A stretch of DNA of 64,000 nt from Pseudomonas sp. Irchel 3H7 (GTDB lineage: Bacteria; Pseudomonadota; Gammaproteobacteria; Pseudomonadales; Pseudomonadaceae), in contig NZ_FYEA01000005.1 in assembly GCF_900187605.1 (NCBI RefSeq), forward strand, positions 349,866-413,865. The letters are read 5' to 3'. Every line of letters starts with the position of its first letter. Position 1 is the stretch's first letter. The notes beneath the pieces are model-generated. The model saw only the letters and a list, made by a program, of their open reading frames with translations. It was not told where the DNA came from and ran no database searches. Of this stretch, positions 1 to 9,615 are shown piece after piece. The translations under genes and the position numbers were made by a program.

Positions 1-1275
1 GTCAGCGGCGCCAGCAATGCCGATCAGCAGAGCGGTAACCTCGGCAACTTCGAACAACTGCTCAACCTCGGCGCCAGCGATCAGGAGCCGGACGCCAACG
101 ACGCGCACATCGTCAACATTGTCGACTGGCTGTTCCAGTACGCCTTCCAGCAGCGCGCCAGCGATATCCACATCGAACCGCGGCGCGAGCAAGGAACGGT
201 GCGGTTTCGCATCGACGGCGTGTTGCACAACGTCTATCAATTTCCGCCGCAGGTGACCATGGCGATCGTCAGTCGCCTGAAAAGCCTCGGGCGGATGAAC
301 GTCGCCGAAAAGCGCAAACCGCAGGACGGCCGGGTCAAGACCAAGACCCCGGATGGCGGCGAAGTCGAACTGCGGCTTTCGACCCTGCCTACAGCGTTCG
401 GTGAAAAAATGGTCATGCGGATCTTCGATCCGGAAGTGCTGCTCAAGGATTTCGATCAGTTGGGTTTCAGCGCCGATGACCTGAGGCGCTGGCAGGACAT
501 GACCCGTCAGCCCAACGGCATCATTCTGGTTACCGGGCCGACTGGTTCGGGCAAGACCACCACGCTGTACACCACGCTGAAAAAACTGGCGACGCCGGAA
601 GTGAACCTTTGCACCATCGAAGACCCGATCGAAATGGTCGAGCCGGCGTTCAACCAGATGCAGGTGCAGCACAACATCGACCTGAGCTTCGCCGCCGGCG
701 TGCGTGCGCTGATGCGACAAGACCCGGACATCATCATGATTGGCGAGATCCGTGATCTGGAAACCGCTGAAATGGCGATTCAGGCGGCGCTCACCGGGCA
801 CCTGGTGCTGTCGACGCTGCACACCAACGACGCACCCAGCGCGATCAGTCGTTTGCTCGAACTCGGCGTGCCGCACTACCTGATCAAAGCCACCGTGCTC
901 GGCGTCATGGCCCAGCGTTTGGTGCGCACCTTGTGTCCGCATTGCAAGGCGCCACTAACGCTGGAAGACGAGGATTGGCAAACCCTGACACGCCCGTGGC
1001 AAGCGCCGCTGCCGGGCAACGCGCAACGTGCGATCGGTTGTGTGGAATGCCGCGACACCGGCTATCGCGGCCGCGCCGGTGTCTACGAAATCATGCAACT
1101 GAGCGATAGCCTCAAGGCTTTTATCACCCCGGACACCGACCTCACGGCGATTCGCCGGCAGGCGTTCAAGGAAGGCATGCGCAGTTTGCGTTTGTCCGGT
1201 GCGCAAAAAGTCGCGGCAGGGCTGACGACGGTTGAGGAAGTGCTCCGGGTGACGCCGCAGAGCGAGCAGAAATAG
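1..1275 (+). CDS. GspE/PilB-family secretion ATPase (5' end missing)
   Basis: The reading frame is open from the first base of the window, so only the last 424 codons are visible. They carry the hallmarks of type II secretion/type IV pilus assembly ATPases: an N2-like stretch with ASDIHIEP, Walker A GPTGSGKT near nt 535-558, a Walker B-like DPDIIMIGEIRD, a His box (TGHLVLSTLHTNDA) and a C-terminal zinc-binding pair of cysteine motifs (CPHC, CVEC). Such hexameric cytoplasmic ATPases power pilus or secretion pseudopilus assembly. No other secretion or pilus gene is visible downstream, so the partner machinery is unknown. By synteny it would match the 'probable secretion pathway ATPase' upstream of the gcv genes in P. 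aeruginosa (from memory). Family call is firm; exact system is not. Confidence 0.9.
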   Translation, partial: VSGASNADQQSGNLGNFEQLLNLGASDQEPDANDAHIVNIVDWLFQYAFQQRASDIHIEPRREQGTVRFRIDGVLHNVYQFPPQVTMAIVSRLKSLGRMNVAEKRKPQDGRVKTKTPDGGEVELRLSTLPTAFGEKMVMRIFDPEVLLKDFDQLGFSADDLRRWQDMTRQPNGIILVTGPTGSGKTTTLYTTLKKLATPEVNLCTIEDPIEMVEPAFNQMQVQHNIDLSFAAGVRALMRQDPDIIMIGEIRDLETAEMAIQAALTGHLVLSTLHTNDAPSAISRLLELGVPHYLIKATVLGVMAQRLVRTLCPHCKAPLTLEDEDWQTLTRPWQAPLPGNAQRAIGCVECRDTGYRGRAGVYEIMQLSDSLKAFITPDTDLTAIRRQAFKEGMRSLRLSGAQKVAAGLTTVEEVLRVTPQSEQK

Positions 1276-1344
1276 CCCGTCACGGAACTGGATCGGGGGA
1301 ATGGCAATCCAACGCCCTAGTTAACCCCCAGGAGTCACCTCATC

Positions 1345-1662
1345 ATGCGTCTCAAACTTGCTGTTGCCACACTGGCCTTGCTGTCCCTTCCCGTTGGTTC
1401 GGCCATGGCGGACAGCTTTTGGCGTAACGTCATCTCGTCCGGCGCCACCACCGGTTCGACCTACCTGACCTTCAAGGATCACAAGCTGATCATCGCCGCG
1501 CAGGACGATGCCGGCAGCTTCGTTGCCAGCGACGGCGGTATTCGTGGGCCGTATCTGGAAGCAGCGATGCAGAAAGTCCGCGCCGACAATCCGGGCCTGC
1601 AGGCGTCGGACATGGAACTGGCGAACGCGATTCTGGCGAAAAACGCCGTGGCGTCCGAGTAA
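1345..1662 (+). CDS. small exported DUF2388 protein
   Basis: This 105-residue protein starts with a clear signal peptide (MRLKLAVATLALL... cleaved near AMA-DS), so the mature product should be periplasmic. The remainder, beginning SFWRNVISSGATTGSTY and containing KDHKLIIAAQDDAGSFVASD, resembles the DUF2388 family that is common and often multi-copy in Pseudomonas; the function of the family is not known to me. An AGGAG Shine-Dalgarno (about 1329-1333) precedes the ATG. It lies 69 bp after the ATPase gene and ends right before a strong terminator, so it may be transcribed alone or as the tail of the upstream unit. Confidence 0.8.
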   Translation: MRLKLAVATLALLSLPVGSAMADSFWRNVISSGATTGSTYLTFKDHKLIIAAQDDAGSFVASDGGIRGPYLEAAMQKVRADNPGLQASDMELANAILAKNAVASE

Positions 1663-1663
1663 C

Positions 1664-1696
1664 AAAAAATGCCGCTCAATCGAGCGGCATTTTTTT
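1664..1696 (+). terminator. Rho-independent terminator after DUF2388 gene
   Basis: A seven-base-pair stem TGCCGCT/AGCGGCA (1670-1676 with 1683-1689) with a CAATCG loop is followed by seven T residues, 2 bp after the stop codon. The A-run on the left means it could also work on the opposite strand, but gcvP ends more than 140 bp away. Confidence 0.85.
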
Positions 1697-1725
1697 GCCC
1701 GGATTTCAGATTCACCACAATCCCT

Positions 1726-1815
1726 TGTAGGAGTGAGCCTGCTCGCGATAGCGGTGTATCAGGCAAATTTTCCGGTGACTGATCCACCGCTATCGCGAGC
1801 AGGCTCACTCCTACA
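1726..1815. repeat. REPIN, family A (GTAGGAGTGAGCCTGCTCGC)
   Basis: Two inverted copies of a 31-bp sequence, each beginning TGTAGGAGTGAGCCTGCTCG, flank a 28-bp spacer and would form a near-perfect long hairpin. This is the layout of a REP doublet (REPIN) in P. fluorescens-type genomes. It sits between the convergent ends of the DUF2388 gene and gcvP. A single half copy is at 9567-9590 and a variant at 63822-63890. Confidence 0.85.
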
Positions 1816-1838
1816 GGGGAACTGAGTGGACCTAAGTA

Positions 1839-4712
1839 TCAGCGGTAGTCGTCCACCGGGACGCAGGCGCAGAACAGATTGCGATCGCCGTAGACATTGT
1901 CGACCCGATTCACCGCCGGCCAATACTTGTGCGCCTTGGTATGCGCATCCGGGGTAATTCCTTGCTCGATGCTGTACGGCCGCTCCCACACCCCGGTGAC
2001 ATCCGCCAGGGTATGCGGCGCGCGTTTCAGCGGGTTGTCCTCGGTCGGCCAGTTGCCGTTCTGCACCTCAGTGATTTCCGCGCGAATACTCAACATTGCA
2101 CCAATAAATCGGTCCAGCTCTGCTTTGGATTCACTCTCGGTCGGCTCGACCATCAAAGTCCCCGGTACCGGGAATGACATGGTCGGTGCATGGAAGCCGT
2201 AATCCATCAGACGCTTGGCTACGTCTTCCTCACTGATGCCGGTCTGCGTTTTCAACGGTCGCAGGTCGAGAATGCATTCATGAGCCACACGCCCGTTGCG
2301 TCCTGTGTACAACACCGGGAACGCGCCGGATAAATGCTGCGCCAGGTAATTCGCCGCCAGGATCGCCACTTCACTGGCATCGGCCAACTGCGGCCCCATC
2401 ATGGCGATGTACATCCAGCTGATCGGCAAAATGCTCGCGCTGCCCCACGGTGCTGCGCTGACGGCGCCGTTCTGCGCCAACGGCCCATCGATTGGCACCA
2501 CCGGATGATTGGCGACGAACGGCGCCAGGTGCGCACGAATACCGATCGGCCCCATGCCCGGCCCACCGCCGCCATGGGGAATGCAAAAAGTCTTGTGCAA
2601 ATTCATGTGCGACACGTCGGCGCCGATGTCCGCCGGCCGCGCCAACCCGACCTGCGCATTGAGATTGGCGCCGTCCATGTACACCTGACCACCGTGTTTG
2701 TGGATAACTTCGCAGATCTCGCTGATGCCCTCCTCGTACACACCATGGGTCGACGGATAAGTCGCCATCAGGCACGACAACTTATCCCCAGCCTCGGCGG
2801 CTTTCGCTTTCAGATCCTGCAGATCGACGTTGCCCGCCTCGTCGCACTCGACGATCACCACACGCATCCCGGCCATTTGCGCCGAGGCCGGGTTGGTGCC
2901 ATGGGCCGAGGACGGAATCAGGCAGATATCCCGCGCGCCCTGCTGACGGCTCTCGTGATATTTGCGGATCGCCAGCAACCCGGCGTACTCGCCTTGGGCG
3001 CCGGAGTTGGGTTGCATGCAAATAGCATCGAACCCGGTGATTGCGCAGAGCCAGCGCTCCAGTTCTTCGATCATCAACGTATAACCGACCGCCTGCTCAC
3101 GCGGCACGAACGGATGCAGGTTAGCGAACTGCGGCCAGGTGATCGGGATCATTTCGCTGGTGGCGTTGAGTTTCATGGTGCAGGAGCCCAGCGGGATCAT
3201 TGACTGGTTGAGCGCCAGATCCTTGTTTTCCAGTTGCTTGAGGTAGCGCAGCATCTCGGTTTCGCTGTGATGCGCGTTGAACACCGGATGACGCAGATAC
3301 GGTGTTTGGCGTTGCAGGTTGTCGGGAATGCCTGAGGTCAGCGCCTCGGCGTCGAGATCGACGACGGTCAACCCATGATCAGCCCCGAGCAATACATCGA
3401 AAAGTCTGGCGACGGTGGCTTCATCGCAGGTTTCGTCGAGGCTCAGCCCTACCCGCCCACGGCCGAGAATTCTCAGGTTGATCTGCGCAGCCTGAGCACT
3501 CTCGATGATCGCCGTTTGCGCACCGCCGACGTCCAGCGTCAGCGTGTCGAAGAATTGCGCATTGATCCGGTTGATCCCTTTGCGCTCAAGTCCTGCGGCC
3601 AGAATGCAGGTCAGCCGATGGACGCGCTGGGCGATACGCTTCAAGCCTTCCGGCCCGTGATAGACCGCGTAAAAACTGGCGATGTTGGCCAGCAATACCT
3701 GCGCCGTACAGATGTTCGAATTGGCCTTCTCACGACGAATATGTTGCTCACGGGTTTGCAATGCCATGCGCAACGCGACGTTGCCCCGGGCATCTTTCGA
3801 CACACCGATGATCCGCCCGGGAATCGCCCTTTTGTATTCCTCGCGGCTGGCAAAGAACGCCGCGTGCGGGCCGCCATAACCCATTGGCACGCCAAAACGC
3901 TGCGAGGAACCGAACACCACATCTGCGCCCAACTCTCCCGGGGGTGTCAGCAGTAGCAAGCTCAATAAATCAGTAGCGACACAAGCCAATGCCTGTTGCG
4001 CATGCAAGTGATCGATCAGCGGACGCAGGTCGCGAACCTCGCCATGAGTGTCCGGATATTGCAGAAGCGCGCCAAACACCTGATGCTGCTTCAAGTTATC
4101 CACAGCGTCGATGATCAGCTCGAAACCGAAGCCTTCGGCACGGGTCTGCACCACGGAAATGGTTTGCGGGTGGCAGTTCTCATCGACGAAAAACAGATTG
4201 CTCTTCGACTTCGCCACACGCTTGGCCAGTGCCATGGCTTCCGCCGCTGCCGTGGCTTCATCGAGCAGCGAGGCATTGGCCAATTCGAGGCCGGTGAGGT
4301 CGATGGTCAGCTGCTGAAAGTTCAGCAGCGCTTCGAGTCTGCCCTGCGCGATCTCGGGCTGATACGGCGTGTACGCGGTGTACCAACCGGGATTTTCCAG
4401 CACGTTGCGCAGGATGACGGTTGGCGTCAGGGTACCGTGGTAGCCCATACCGATCAGGCTGGTCCAGACCTGATTCTGCTCGGCGTAACTGCGCAGCTTG
4501 GCCAGCGCGGCTTGTTCATCCAGCGCCGCCGGCAGGTCGAGCGCGCGATTGAAGCGAATGCCTGGCGGCACCGTTTGCTCGATCAGTTCGATTCGACTAC
4601 CGAGGCCGAGGCTGTCGAGCATCGCCTGCTGTTCGGCAGCATCGGGGCCGAGGTGACGGCGCAGAAAAGCGTCGGGGTCGCGTAACTGGCTCAGGGACGG
4701 CAACTGGGACAT
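1839..4712 (-). CDS. gcvP: glycine dehydrogenase (decarboxylating), P protein
   Basis: This 957-residue protein has the length and sequence of single-chain bacterial P proteins of the glycine cleavage system. It decarboxylates glycine with pyridoxal phosphate and passes the aminomethyl group to lipoylated GcvH. The PLP lysine lies in [19 protein letters not shown] (around nt 2590), followed by the glycine-rich stretch typical of the family; the N-terminal half starts [14 protein letters not shown]. It is cytoplasmic and acts with GcvT and GcvH, whose genes lie immediately upstream on the same strand, but a terminator and a REPIN intervene at 4784-4900, so gcvP is probably transcribed at least partly from its own promoter. 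The ribosome-binding site is weak (AGAGAG). Confidence 0.97.
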   Translation of the reverse strand: MSQLPSLSQLRDPDAFLRRHLGPDAAEQQAMLDSLGLGSRIELIEQTVPPGIRFNRALDLPAALDEQAALAKLRSYAEQNQVWTSLIGMGYHGTLTPTVILRNVLENPGWYTAYTPYQPEIAQGRLEALLNFQQLTIDLTGLELANASLLDEATAAAEAMALAKRVAKSKSNLFFVDENCHPQTISVVQTRAEGFGFELIIDAVDNLKQHQVFGALLQYPDTHGEVRDLRPLIDHLHAQQALACVATDLLSLLLLTPPGELGADVVFGSSQRFGVPMGYGGPHAAFFASREEYKRAIPGRIIGVSKDARGNVALRMALQTREQHIRREKANSNICTAQVLLANIASFYAVYHGPEGLKRIAQRVHRLTCILAAGLERKGINRINAQFFDTLTLDVGGAQTAIIESAQAAQINLRILGRGRVGLSLDETCDEATVARLFDVLLGADHGLTVVDLDAEALTSGIPDNLQRQTPYLRHPVFNAHHSETEMLRYLKQLENKDLALNQSMIPLGSCTMKLNATSEMIPITWPQFANLHPFVPREQAVGYTLMIEELERWLCAITGFDAICMQPNSGAQGEYAGLLAIRKYHESRQQGARDICLIPSSAHGTNPASAQMAGMRVVIVECDEAGNVDLQDLKAKAAEAGDKLSCLMATYPSTHGVYEEGISEICEVIHKHGGQVYMDGANLNAQVGLARPADIGADVSHMNLHKTFCIPHGGGGPGMGPIGIRAHLAPFVANHPVVPIDGPLAQNGAVSAAPWGSASILPISWMYIAMMGPQLADASEVAILAANYLAQHLSGAFPVLYTGRNGRVAHECILDLRPLKTQTGISEEDVAKRLMDYGFHAPTMSFPVPGTLMVEPTESESKAELDRFIGAMLSIRAEITEVQNGNWPTEDNPLKRAPHTLADVTGVWERPYSIEQGITPDAHTKAHKYWPAVNRVDNVYGDRNLFCACVPVDDYR

Positions 4713-4783
4713 GACGGGCTCTCTCTTGGCTGGCGCTCGGCGTCAATGCAACACGGTCAAACCAGCATAGCAGTGCCCTTGAA

Positions 4784-4869
4784 GATCAAAAGATCGCAGC
4801 CTTCGGCAGCTCCTACAAGATGTACACCATCCTCCTGTAGGAGCTGCCGAAGGCTGCGATCTTTTGATC
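4784..4869. repeat. REPIN, family B (AAAAGATCGCAGCCTTCGGC)
   Basis: Inverted copies of a roughly 31-bp sequence containing GATCGCAGCCTTCGGCAGCT and ending in CTCCTACA flank a short spacer. Other members are at 40466-40566 and 49155-49231. This copy lies between gcvH and gcvP, just downstream of the gcvH terminator. Confidence 0.85.
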
Positions 4870-4871
4870 CT

Positions 4872-4900
4872 AAAAAAAAGCCCCGACAAGTCGGGGCTTT
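4872..4900 (-). terminator. Rho-independent terminator after gcvH
   Basis: Read on the minus strand the sequence forms a stem AAAGCCCCGA/TCGGGGCTTT with a four-base loop (4887-4890), followed by a run of U. It starts 18 bp after the gcvH stop codon. Its position means gcvT-gcvH transcripts should largely stop before gcvP. Confidence 0.85.
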
Positions 4901-4917
4901 GGGGTGTTGCTTAACGC

Positions 4918-5301
4918 TTACTCGCCGATGGCAGCCTTGTACGCTGCAGCATCCAGCAGCTTGTCCAGCTCAGCCTTGTCGCTTGGCTTGAGCTTGAAGA
5001 TCCACGCGCCATACGGGTCGGAGTTCAGCAGCTCGGGCGAGGCGCCCAGTTCTTCGTTGATCGCGATGACTTCACCGCTGACCGGCGAATAGATATCGGA
5101 AGCGGCTTTCACCGACTCGACCACACCGGATTGATCACCGGCAGCGAACACCTTGCCCACTTCGGTCAGTTCGACGAACACCACATCGCCCAGCGCTTCC
5201 TGCGCGTGATCGCTGATGCCCACAGTTACGGTGCCGTCGCCTTCCAGACGGGCCCATTCGTGACTTTCGGCAAAACGCAGTTCGGCAGGGATATCGCTCA
5301 T
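4918..5301 (-). CDS. gcvH: glycine cleavage system H protein
   Basis: The 127-residue protein begins [20 protein letters not shown] and carries the lipoyl domain with the modified lysine in [13 protein letters not shown]. The lipoyl-lysine arm shuttles the aminomethyl group between GcvP, GcvT and the lipoamide dehydrogenase. The start at 5301 is chosen because it gives the usual H-protein length and is preceded by a good TGAGGA ribosome-binding site; the frame stays open further upstream, overlapping gcvT, without family similarity. It follows gcvT by 47 bp on the same strand and is closed by a terminator. Confidence 0.96.
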   Translation of the reverse strand: MSDIPAELRFAESHEWARLEGDGTVTVGISDHAQEALGDVVFVELTEVGKVFAAGDQSGVVESVKAASDIYSPVSGEVIAINEELGASPELLNSDPYGAWIFKLKPSDKAELDKLLDAAAYKAAIGE

Positions 5302-5348
5302 CTTCGGTGTCCTCAAGAAATTGTCAGCGGGCTGCCCGCCGGAAAAGG

Positions 5349-6431
5349 TTAGATCAAAGTTTTGCCATGGCGTACGAAGGTCGGTTTGACCACTCGTACC
5401 GGGTACCACTTGCCACGGATTTCCACTTCGGCGCGGTCGGCGGTGGCCATCGGCACACGCGCCAGGGCAATCGATTTGCTTAGCGTAGGAGAGAAACTAC
5501 CACTGGTGATCTCCCCTTCGCCAACATCAGCGATGCGAACCACTTGATGAGCGCGCAAAACACCGCGCTCTTCCAGCACCAGGCCGACCAGTTTGTGTGC
5601 AACACCGGCGGCTTTTTCCGCTTCCAGCGCGGCGCGGCCGATGAACTGGCGCGTAGTCGGTTCCCAGGCAATGCTCCAGGCCATGTTCGAGGCCAGCGGC
5701 GAAACGTCCTGATGAATGTCCTGACCGTAAAGGTTCATACCGGCTTCAACCCGCAGAGTGTCACGGGCACCGAGGCCGATCGGGGAAATGCCGGCACCGA
5801 CCAGATCGTTGAAGAACCCCGGCGCCTGACTGGCCGGCAGACAGATTTCCAGACCATCCTCACCGGTATAACCGGTCCGGGCGATAAACCAGTCGCCATC
5901 GGTATAGCCTTCGAAGGGTTTGAGGTGCTGGATCAGCGTGGCGCGCGACTGGGTCACCAGTTCGGCAATCTTGTGCCGGGCCTGCGGACCTTGAATGGCG
6001 AGCATCGCCAGTTCGGCGCGTTCGTGCAGTTGCACGTCGTAATCGCCGCGCTGCGCGTTCATCCAGGCCAGATCCTGATCGCGAGTGGAGGCATTGAACA
6101 CCAGGCGATAACAGTCATCGAGACGATAGACGATCATGTCATCGACGATGCCGCCGCGCTCGTTGAGCATGGTGCTGTACAACGCACGGCCGGGGCGGTG
6201 CAGGCGGTCGACATCATTGGCCAGCAGATGCTGAAGCCAGGCCTTGGCCTGACTGCCGGTGACATCGATCACGGTCATGTGGGATACATCGAACACCCCG
6301 CAATCGCGGCGCACTTCGTGGTGCTCCTCGACCTGCGAGCCGTAATGCAGTGGCATGTCCCAACCGCCAAAATCGACCATCTTCGCGCCTAAGGCGAGAT
6401 GCAGGTCATACAGAGGCGTACGCTGTCCCAT
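5349..6431 (-). CDS. gcvT: aminomethyltransferase (T protein)
   Basis: The 360-residue protein matches Gcv[28 protein letters not shown] at the N terminus, the conserved GVFDVSHM segment, [12 protein letters not shown] in the folate-binding domain and a C-terminal barrel domain ending FVRHGKTLI. It transfers the methylene unit of the H-protein-bound aminomethyl group to tetrahydrofolate, releasing ammonia. It is the first gene of gcvT-gcvH. A GAAGGAGA ribosome-binding site precedes the ATG, and a likely sigma-70 promoter lies 127 bp upstream. I looked for a glycine riboswitch in the 5' leader and did not find convincing core elements. Confidence 0.97.
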   Translation of the reverse strand: MGQRTPLYDLHLALGAKMVDFGGWDMPLHYGSQVEEHHEVRRDCGVFDVSHMTVIDVTGSQAKAWLQHLLANDVDRLHRPGRALYSTMLNERGGIVDDMIVYRLDDCYRLVFNASTRDQDLAWMNAQRGDYDVQLHERAELAMLAIQGPQARHKIAELVTQSRATLIQHLKPFEGYTDGDWFIARTGYTGEDGLEICLPASQAPGFFNDLVGAGISPIGLGARDTLRVEAGMNLYGQDIHQDVSPLASNMAWSIAWEPTTRQFIGRAALEAEKAAGVAHKLVGLVLEERGVLRAHQVVRIADVGEGEITSGSFSPTLSKSIALARVPMATADRAEVEIRGKWYPVRVVKPTFVRHGKTLI

Positions 6432-6557
6432 GGGTTTCTCCTTCCGGGCGTGGCGAAGGTGCGGACAGCCGCTGCACGGGTGAAAGCCTTGAAATAGAAG
6501 GCTCTCAGCCGATTCCAGCGAACAGGTCTGTCAGACTAACCGCACCGAATGCCGCGC

Positions 6558-6586
6558 ATTGTAGCCGCATGATTCAGGACTGACGA
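6558..6586 (-). promoter_or_regulatory. probable sigma-70 promoter of gcvTH
   Basis: On the minus strand TCGTCA (6586-6581) and TACAAT (6563-6558) are separated by 17 bp. The -10 matches five of six and the -35 four of six consensus bases. It immediately abuts the stop codon of the upstream permease gene and leaves a leader of about 120 nt before gcvT. Confidence 0.5.
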
Positions 6587-8203
6587 CTAAGTGTTTCTGT
6601 GCGCAGAACGGCGAATCAGTCCGATGACCGGCAATAAGCCGACCAGAACCAGCGTCAACGCCGGCAATGACGCCCGTGCCCATTCGCCTTCGCTGGTCAT
6701 TTCAAAGATCCGCACCGCCAGCGTGTCCCAGCCAAACGGGCGCATCAGCAGGGTCGCGGGCATTTCCTTGAGCACATCGACGAACACCAGCAACGCGGCG
6801 CTCAGCGTGCCGGGCAGCAACAGTGGCAGATACACTTTGAAAAACAGTCGCGGCCCACTGACACCGAGGCTACGTGCTGCTTCGGGCAAAGATGGCCGTA
6901 TACGCGCCAAGCTGTTTTCCAGCGGGCCGTACGCGACAGCGATGAAGCGCACCAGATAGGCCATCAGCAGAGCGGCCAGACTGCCGAGCAGCAGCGGTTT
7001 GGCAGCGCCGCCGAACCAGCCTGACAGTGGGATCACCAGCTCACGGTCCAGATAACTGAACGCCAGCATGATCGACACCGCCAGCACCGAACCCGGCAAG
7101 GCGTAACCGAGGTTGGCCAGACCAACCCCGGAGTTGATCGCTGGCGTCGGCGCCAGTCGCCGAGCGAACGCTAGCAGTAGGGCAACACTGACCGTAATCA
7201 GCGCCGCCATGCCGCCCAGATACAGGGTGTGCAGGATCAGCCCGGCGTAACGCTCATCCAGATCGAAACGTCCACGCTGCCAGAACCAGACGATCAGTTG
7301 CAGCATCGGGATGACAAAAGCGCAGGCGAAGACCAATCCGCACCAGCTCATCGCCGCGAGCGCCTTGAATCCACGCAGGTGGTACAGCGCCTTGACCCGT
7401 GGCCGCTCGTTGCTTGCCCGATTAGCCCCGCGCGCACGGCGTTCACCGTAGAGCACCAGCATCACCACCAGCAGCAACAGGCTGGCCAGTTGCGCCGCGC
7501 TCGACAGGCTGAAGAAGCCGTACCAGGTTTTGTAGATCGCCGTGGTGAAGGTGTCGAAGTTGAACACCGACACCGCGCCGAAATCCGCCAGGGTTTCCAT
7601 CAGCGCCAGCGCCACACCCGCACCGATGGCTGGCCGCGCCATCGGCAATGCCACGCGCCAGAAGGCTTGCCACGGCGATTGCCCGAGCACCCGCGCCGCT
7701 TCCATCAAGCCCTTGCCCTGCGCGAGGAACGCGGTGCGCGCCAGCAGGTAAACATAGGGATAGAAGACCAGCACCAGCACGATGATCACCCCGCTGGTGG
7801 AGCGCACCCGTGGCAGGCGCAGACCGGTGCCGAACCATTCGCGCAGCAAGGTCTGCACAGGGCCGGCGAAGTCGAGCAGGCCGACGAAAACGAAGGCCAA
7901 CACATAGGCGGGAATGGCGAAAGGCAGCATCAGTGCCCAGTCGAGCCAGCGCCGCCCGGGGAATTCGCAGAGGCTGGTGAGCCAGGCGAGGCTGACACCG
8001 AGCAGCGTCACACCGACACCGACGCCGACGACCAGCGTCAGGGTGTTGCCCAGCAGGCGTGGCATCTGGGTTTGCCACAAGTGCGACCAGATCTGCTGAT
8101 CGATGGTTTGCCAGGAGATCAGCAGGACACTCAGGGGCAACAGCACCAGCGCGGCGATGGCGAAGACGATGGGGTACCAGCGGCGTTGGGCGGGGTGGGC
8201 CAC
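6587..8203 (-). CDS. iron(III)-type ABC transporter permease (two fused permease domains)
   Basis: This 538-residue integral membrane protein contains two copies of the binding-protein-dependent permease domain, with about twelve hydrophobic segments. Two EAA loops that would contact an ATPase are visible: EAARVLGQSPWQAFWRVALP (first half) and EAARSLGVSGPRLFFKVYLP (second half). This duplicated organisation is that of FbpB/HitB/SfuB-type ferric iron permeases. The binding protein gene lies 243 bp upstream on the same strand, with a 154-bp repeat element in between. No ATPase gene is near, so the ATP-hydrolysing subunit must be encoded elsewhere. Substrate (Fe3+) is inferred from the family and partner. 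Confidence 0.88.
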   Translation of the reverse strand: MAHPAQRRWYPIVFAIAALVLLPLSVLLISWQTIDQQIWSHLWQTQMPRLLGNTLTLVVGVGVGVTLLGVSLAWLTSLCEFPGRRWLDWALMLPFAIPAYVLAFVFVGLLDFAGPVQTLLREWFGTGLRLPRVRSTSGVIIVLVLVFYPYVYLLARTAFLAQGKGLMEAARVLGQSPWQAFWRVALPMARPAIGAGVALALMETLADFGAVSVFNFDTFTTAIYKTWYGFFSLSSAAQLASLLLLVVMLVLYGERRARGANRASNERPRVKALYHLRGFKALAAMSWCGLVFACAFVIPMLQLIVWFWQRGRFDLDERYAGLILHTLYLGGMAALITVSVALLLAFARRLAPTPAINSGVGLANLGYALPGSVLAVSIMLAFSYLDRELVIPLSGWFGGAAKPLLLGSLAALLMAYLVRFIAVAYGPLENSLARIRPSLPEAARSLGVSGPRLFFKVYLPLLLPGTLSAALLVFVDVLKEMPATLLMRPFGWDTLAVRIFEMTSEGEWARASLPALTLVLVGLLPVIGLIRRSAHRNT

Positions 8204-8259
8204 TTTTGGGTCTCTGGGGGATTGGGTGTTCTTGGATTGAGTATTTCAGGTTGGGATTG

Positions 8260-8413
8260 CTGCCCTCACCCTAGCCCTCTCCCGGAGGGAGAGGGGACTG
8301 ACCGCGTAGTTTATGAGAATTACGCCGACCTGAGATATCGAGTCGAACTCAAGTTTCGAAAACAACACAGATCGGCTCCCTCTCCCTCCGGGAGAGGGCT
8401 GGGGTGAGGGCAG
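8260..8413. repeat. ~154-bp inverted-repeat element, family E, copy 1
   Basis: The ends are inverted copies: GCCCTCACCCTAGCCCTCTC on the left and GAGAGGGCTGGGGTGAGGGC on the right, each followed inward by a short GGGAG/CTCCC palindrome. The interior is also conserved: read on the minus strand it contains GAGTTCGACTCGAT and CTCAGGTCGGCGTA, shared with the copy at 34609-34760, which lies in the opposite orientation. Shared ends plus shared interior suggest a non-autonomous mobile element rather than two chance REPs. It separates the iron permease gene from its binding protein gene. Confidence 0.8.
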
Positions 8414-8446
8414 CGATCTAAAGTGAACAGTGTTATCGGAAAAGCC

Positions 8447-9451
8447 TCAGTTCCAACCCGCCCGATCCATCATCCGGATCGCTTCAGCCTGACGCTTGCC
8501 CGCCACTTCCACCGGCAACGTATCGGCAATGAACTTGCCCCACGCCGCCACTTCTTCCGAAGGCGCCACCGCCGGGTTGGCCGGGAATTCCTGGTTCACA
8601 TCAGCAAAAATCTTCTGCGCCTCAGGCGTGGTCATCCACTCAACCAAAGCCTTGGCGGCCTCCGGGTGCGGCGCGTGTTTGGTCAGGCCAATGCCCGACA
8701 GGTTCACGTGCACACCACGATCGGCCTGGTTCGGCCAGAACAGTTTCACCGGCAACTCCGGCTTCTGCTTGTGCAGGCGGCCGTAGTAGTACGTGTTGAC
8801 GATGCCGACATCGCACTGACCGGCGTTGATCGCTTCGAGCACCGCAACATCATCGGAGAACACGTCGGTGGACAGGTTGTTGACCCAGCCCTTGAGGATT
8901 TTTTCGGTCTTCTCGGCGCCATGGACTTCGATCATGGTCGCGGTCAGCGACTGGTTGTAGACCTTCTTCGCCGTACGCAGACACAGGCGCCCTTCCCAGT
9001 TCTTGTCGGCCAGCGCTTCGTAAGTGGTCAGTTCGCCCGGTTTCACGCGTTCGGTGGAATAGGCGATGGTCCGCGCGCGCAGGCTCAGGCCAGTCCAGGC
9101 GTGAGTGGACGAGCGATATTGCAGGGGAATATTGGCGTCGATGGTTTTCGAGGTGAACGGCTGCAAGATGCCCATCTGCTCGGCCTGCCAGAGGTTACCA
9201 GCGTCGACGGTGAGCAGCAGGTCGGCGGTGGCGTTTTCACCTTCGGCCTTGATGCGCTGCATCAGCGGCGCTTCCTTGTCAGTAATGAACTTGATCTTCA
9301 CCCCGGTCTTGGCGGTGTAGGCATCGAAGACCGGTTTGATCAGTTCATCGATGCGCGACGAGTAAACCACCACCTCATCAGCGGCCTGGGCCGTGGTGCT
9401 GCCGATCAGGGTCAAGGCCAGTGCGGTCAGAAGACGCTTGGGTGCCAACAT
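8447..9451 (-). CDS. iron(III)-type ABC transporter substrate-binding protein
   Basis: The 334-residue protein has a signal peptide (cleaved near TAQA-AD) and the fold signature of FbpA/FutA ferric-binding proteins: [21 protein letters not shown] near the N terminus and the tandem tyrosine motif NTYYYGRL that supplies iron ligands. It should bind ferric iron in the periplasm and deliver it to the permease encoded downstream. The upstream region (9452-9500) has only a weak resemblance to a Fur box (ATGATAAG...), so Fur control is likely by analogy but not shown. Confidence in the family is high; the iron specificity is inferred. Confidence 0.9.
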   Translation of the reverse strand: MLAPKRLLTALALTLIGSTTAQAADEVVVYSSRIDELIKPVFDAYTAKTGVKIKFITDKEAPLMQRIKAEGENATADLLLTVDAGNLWQAEQMGILQPFTSKTIDANIPLQYRSSTHAWTGLSLRARTIAYSTERVKPGELTTYEALADKNWEGRLCLRTAKKVYNQSLTATMIEVHGAEKTEKILKGWVNNLSTDVFSDDVAVLEAINAGQCDVGIVNTYYYGRLHKQKPELPVKLFWPNQADRGVHVNLSGIGLTKHAPHPEAAKALVEWMTTPEAQKIFADVNQEFPANPAVAPSEEVAAWGKFIADTLPVEVAGKRQAEAIRMMDRAGWN

Positions 9452-9566
9452 GGGAGTGGTCTCTCGGTCGGGAAATGTGGGCCAAATGATAAGGACTCAC
9501 ATTTACCACCTCAATCGAACTCTTTTTGAAGGAGTTACCAGATGTTGCATGATTGACCGCCACCCC

Positions 9567-9590
9567 TGTAGGAGTGAGCCTGCTCGCGAT
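9567..9590. repeat. single REP unit, family A
   Basis: A single copy of TGTAGGAGTGAGCCTGCTCG-CGAT, identical to the arm of the REPIN at 1726-1815 but without an inverted partner. It lies between the binding protein gene and ubiI, both of which are on the minus strand. Confidence 0.8.
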
Positions 9591-9615
9591 GAGGCCATCA
9601 GCAGCAACGAAAAGA

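Noticed and set aside
6432..6557. Possible glycine riboswitch in the gcvT leader
   Set aside because: The leader has a few hairpins but I do not see the conserved aptamer core blocks in the right order; it is also short for a tandem aptamer.
9452..9520. Fur box upstream of the iron-binding protein gene
   Set aside because: Only one hexamer (GATAAG) is close to consensus; the rest does not fit well enough to call a site.
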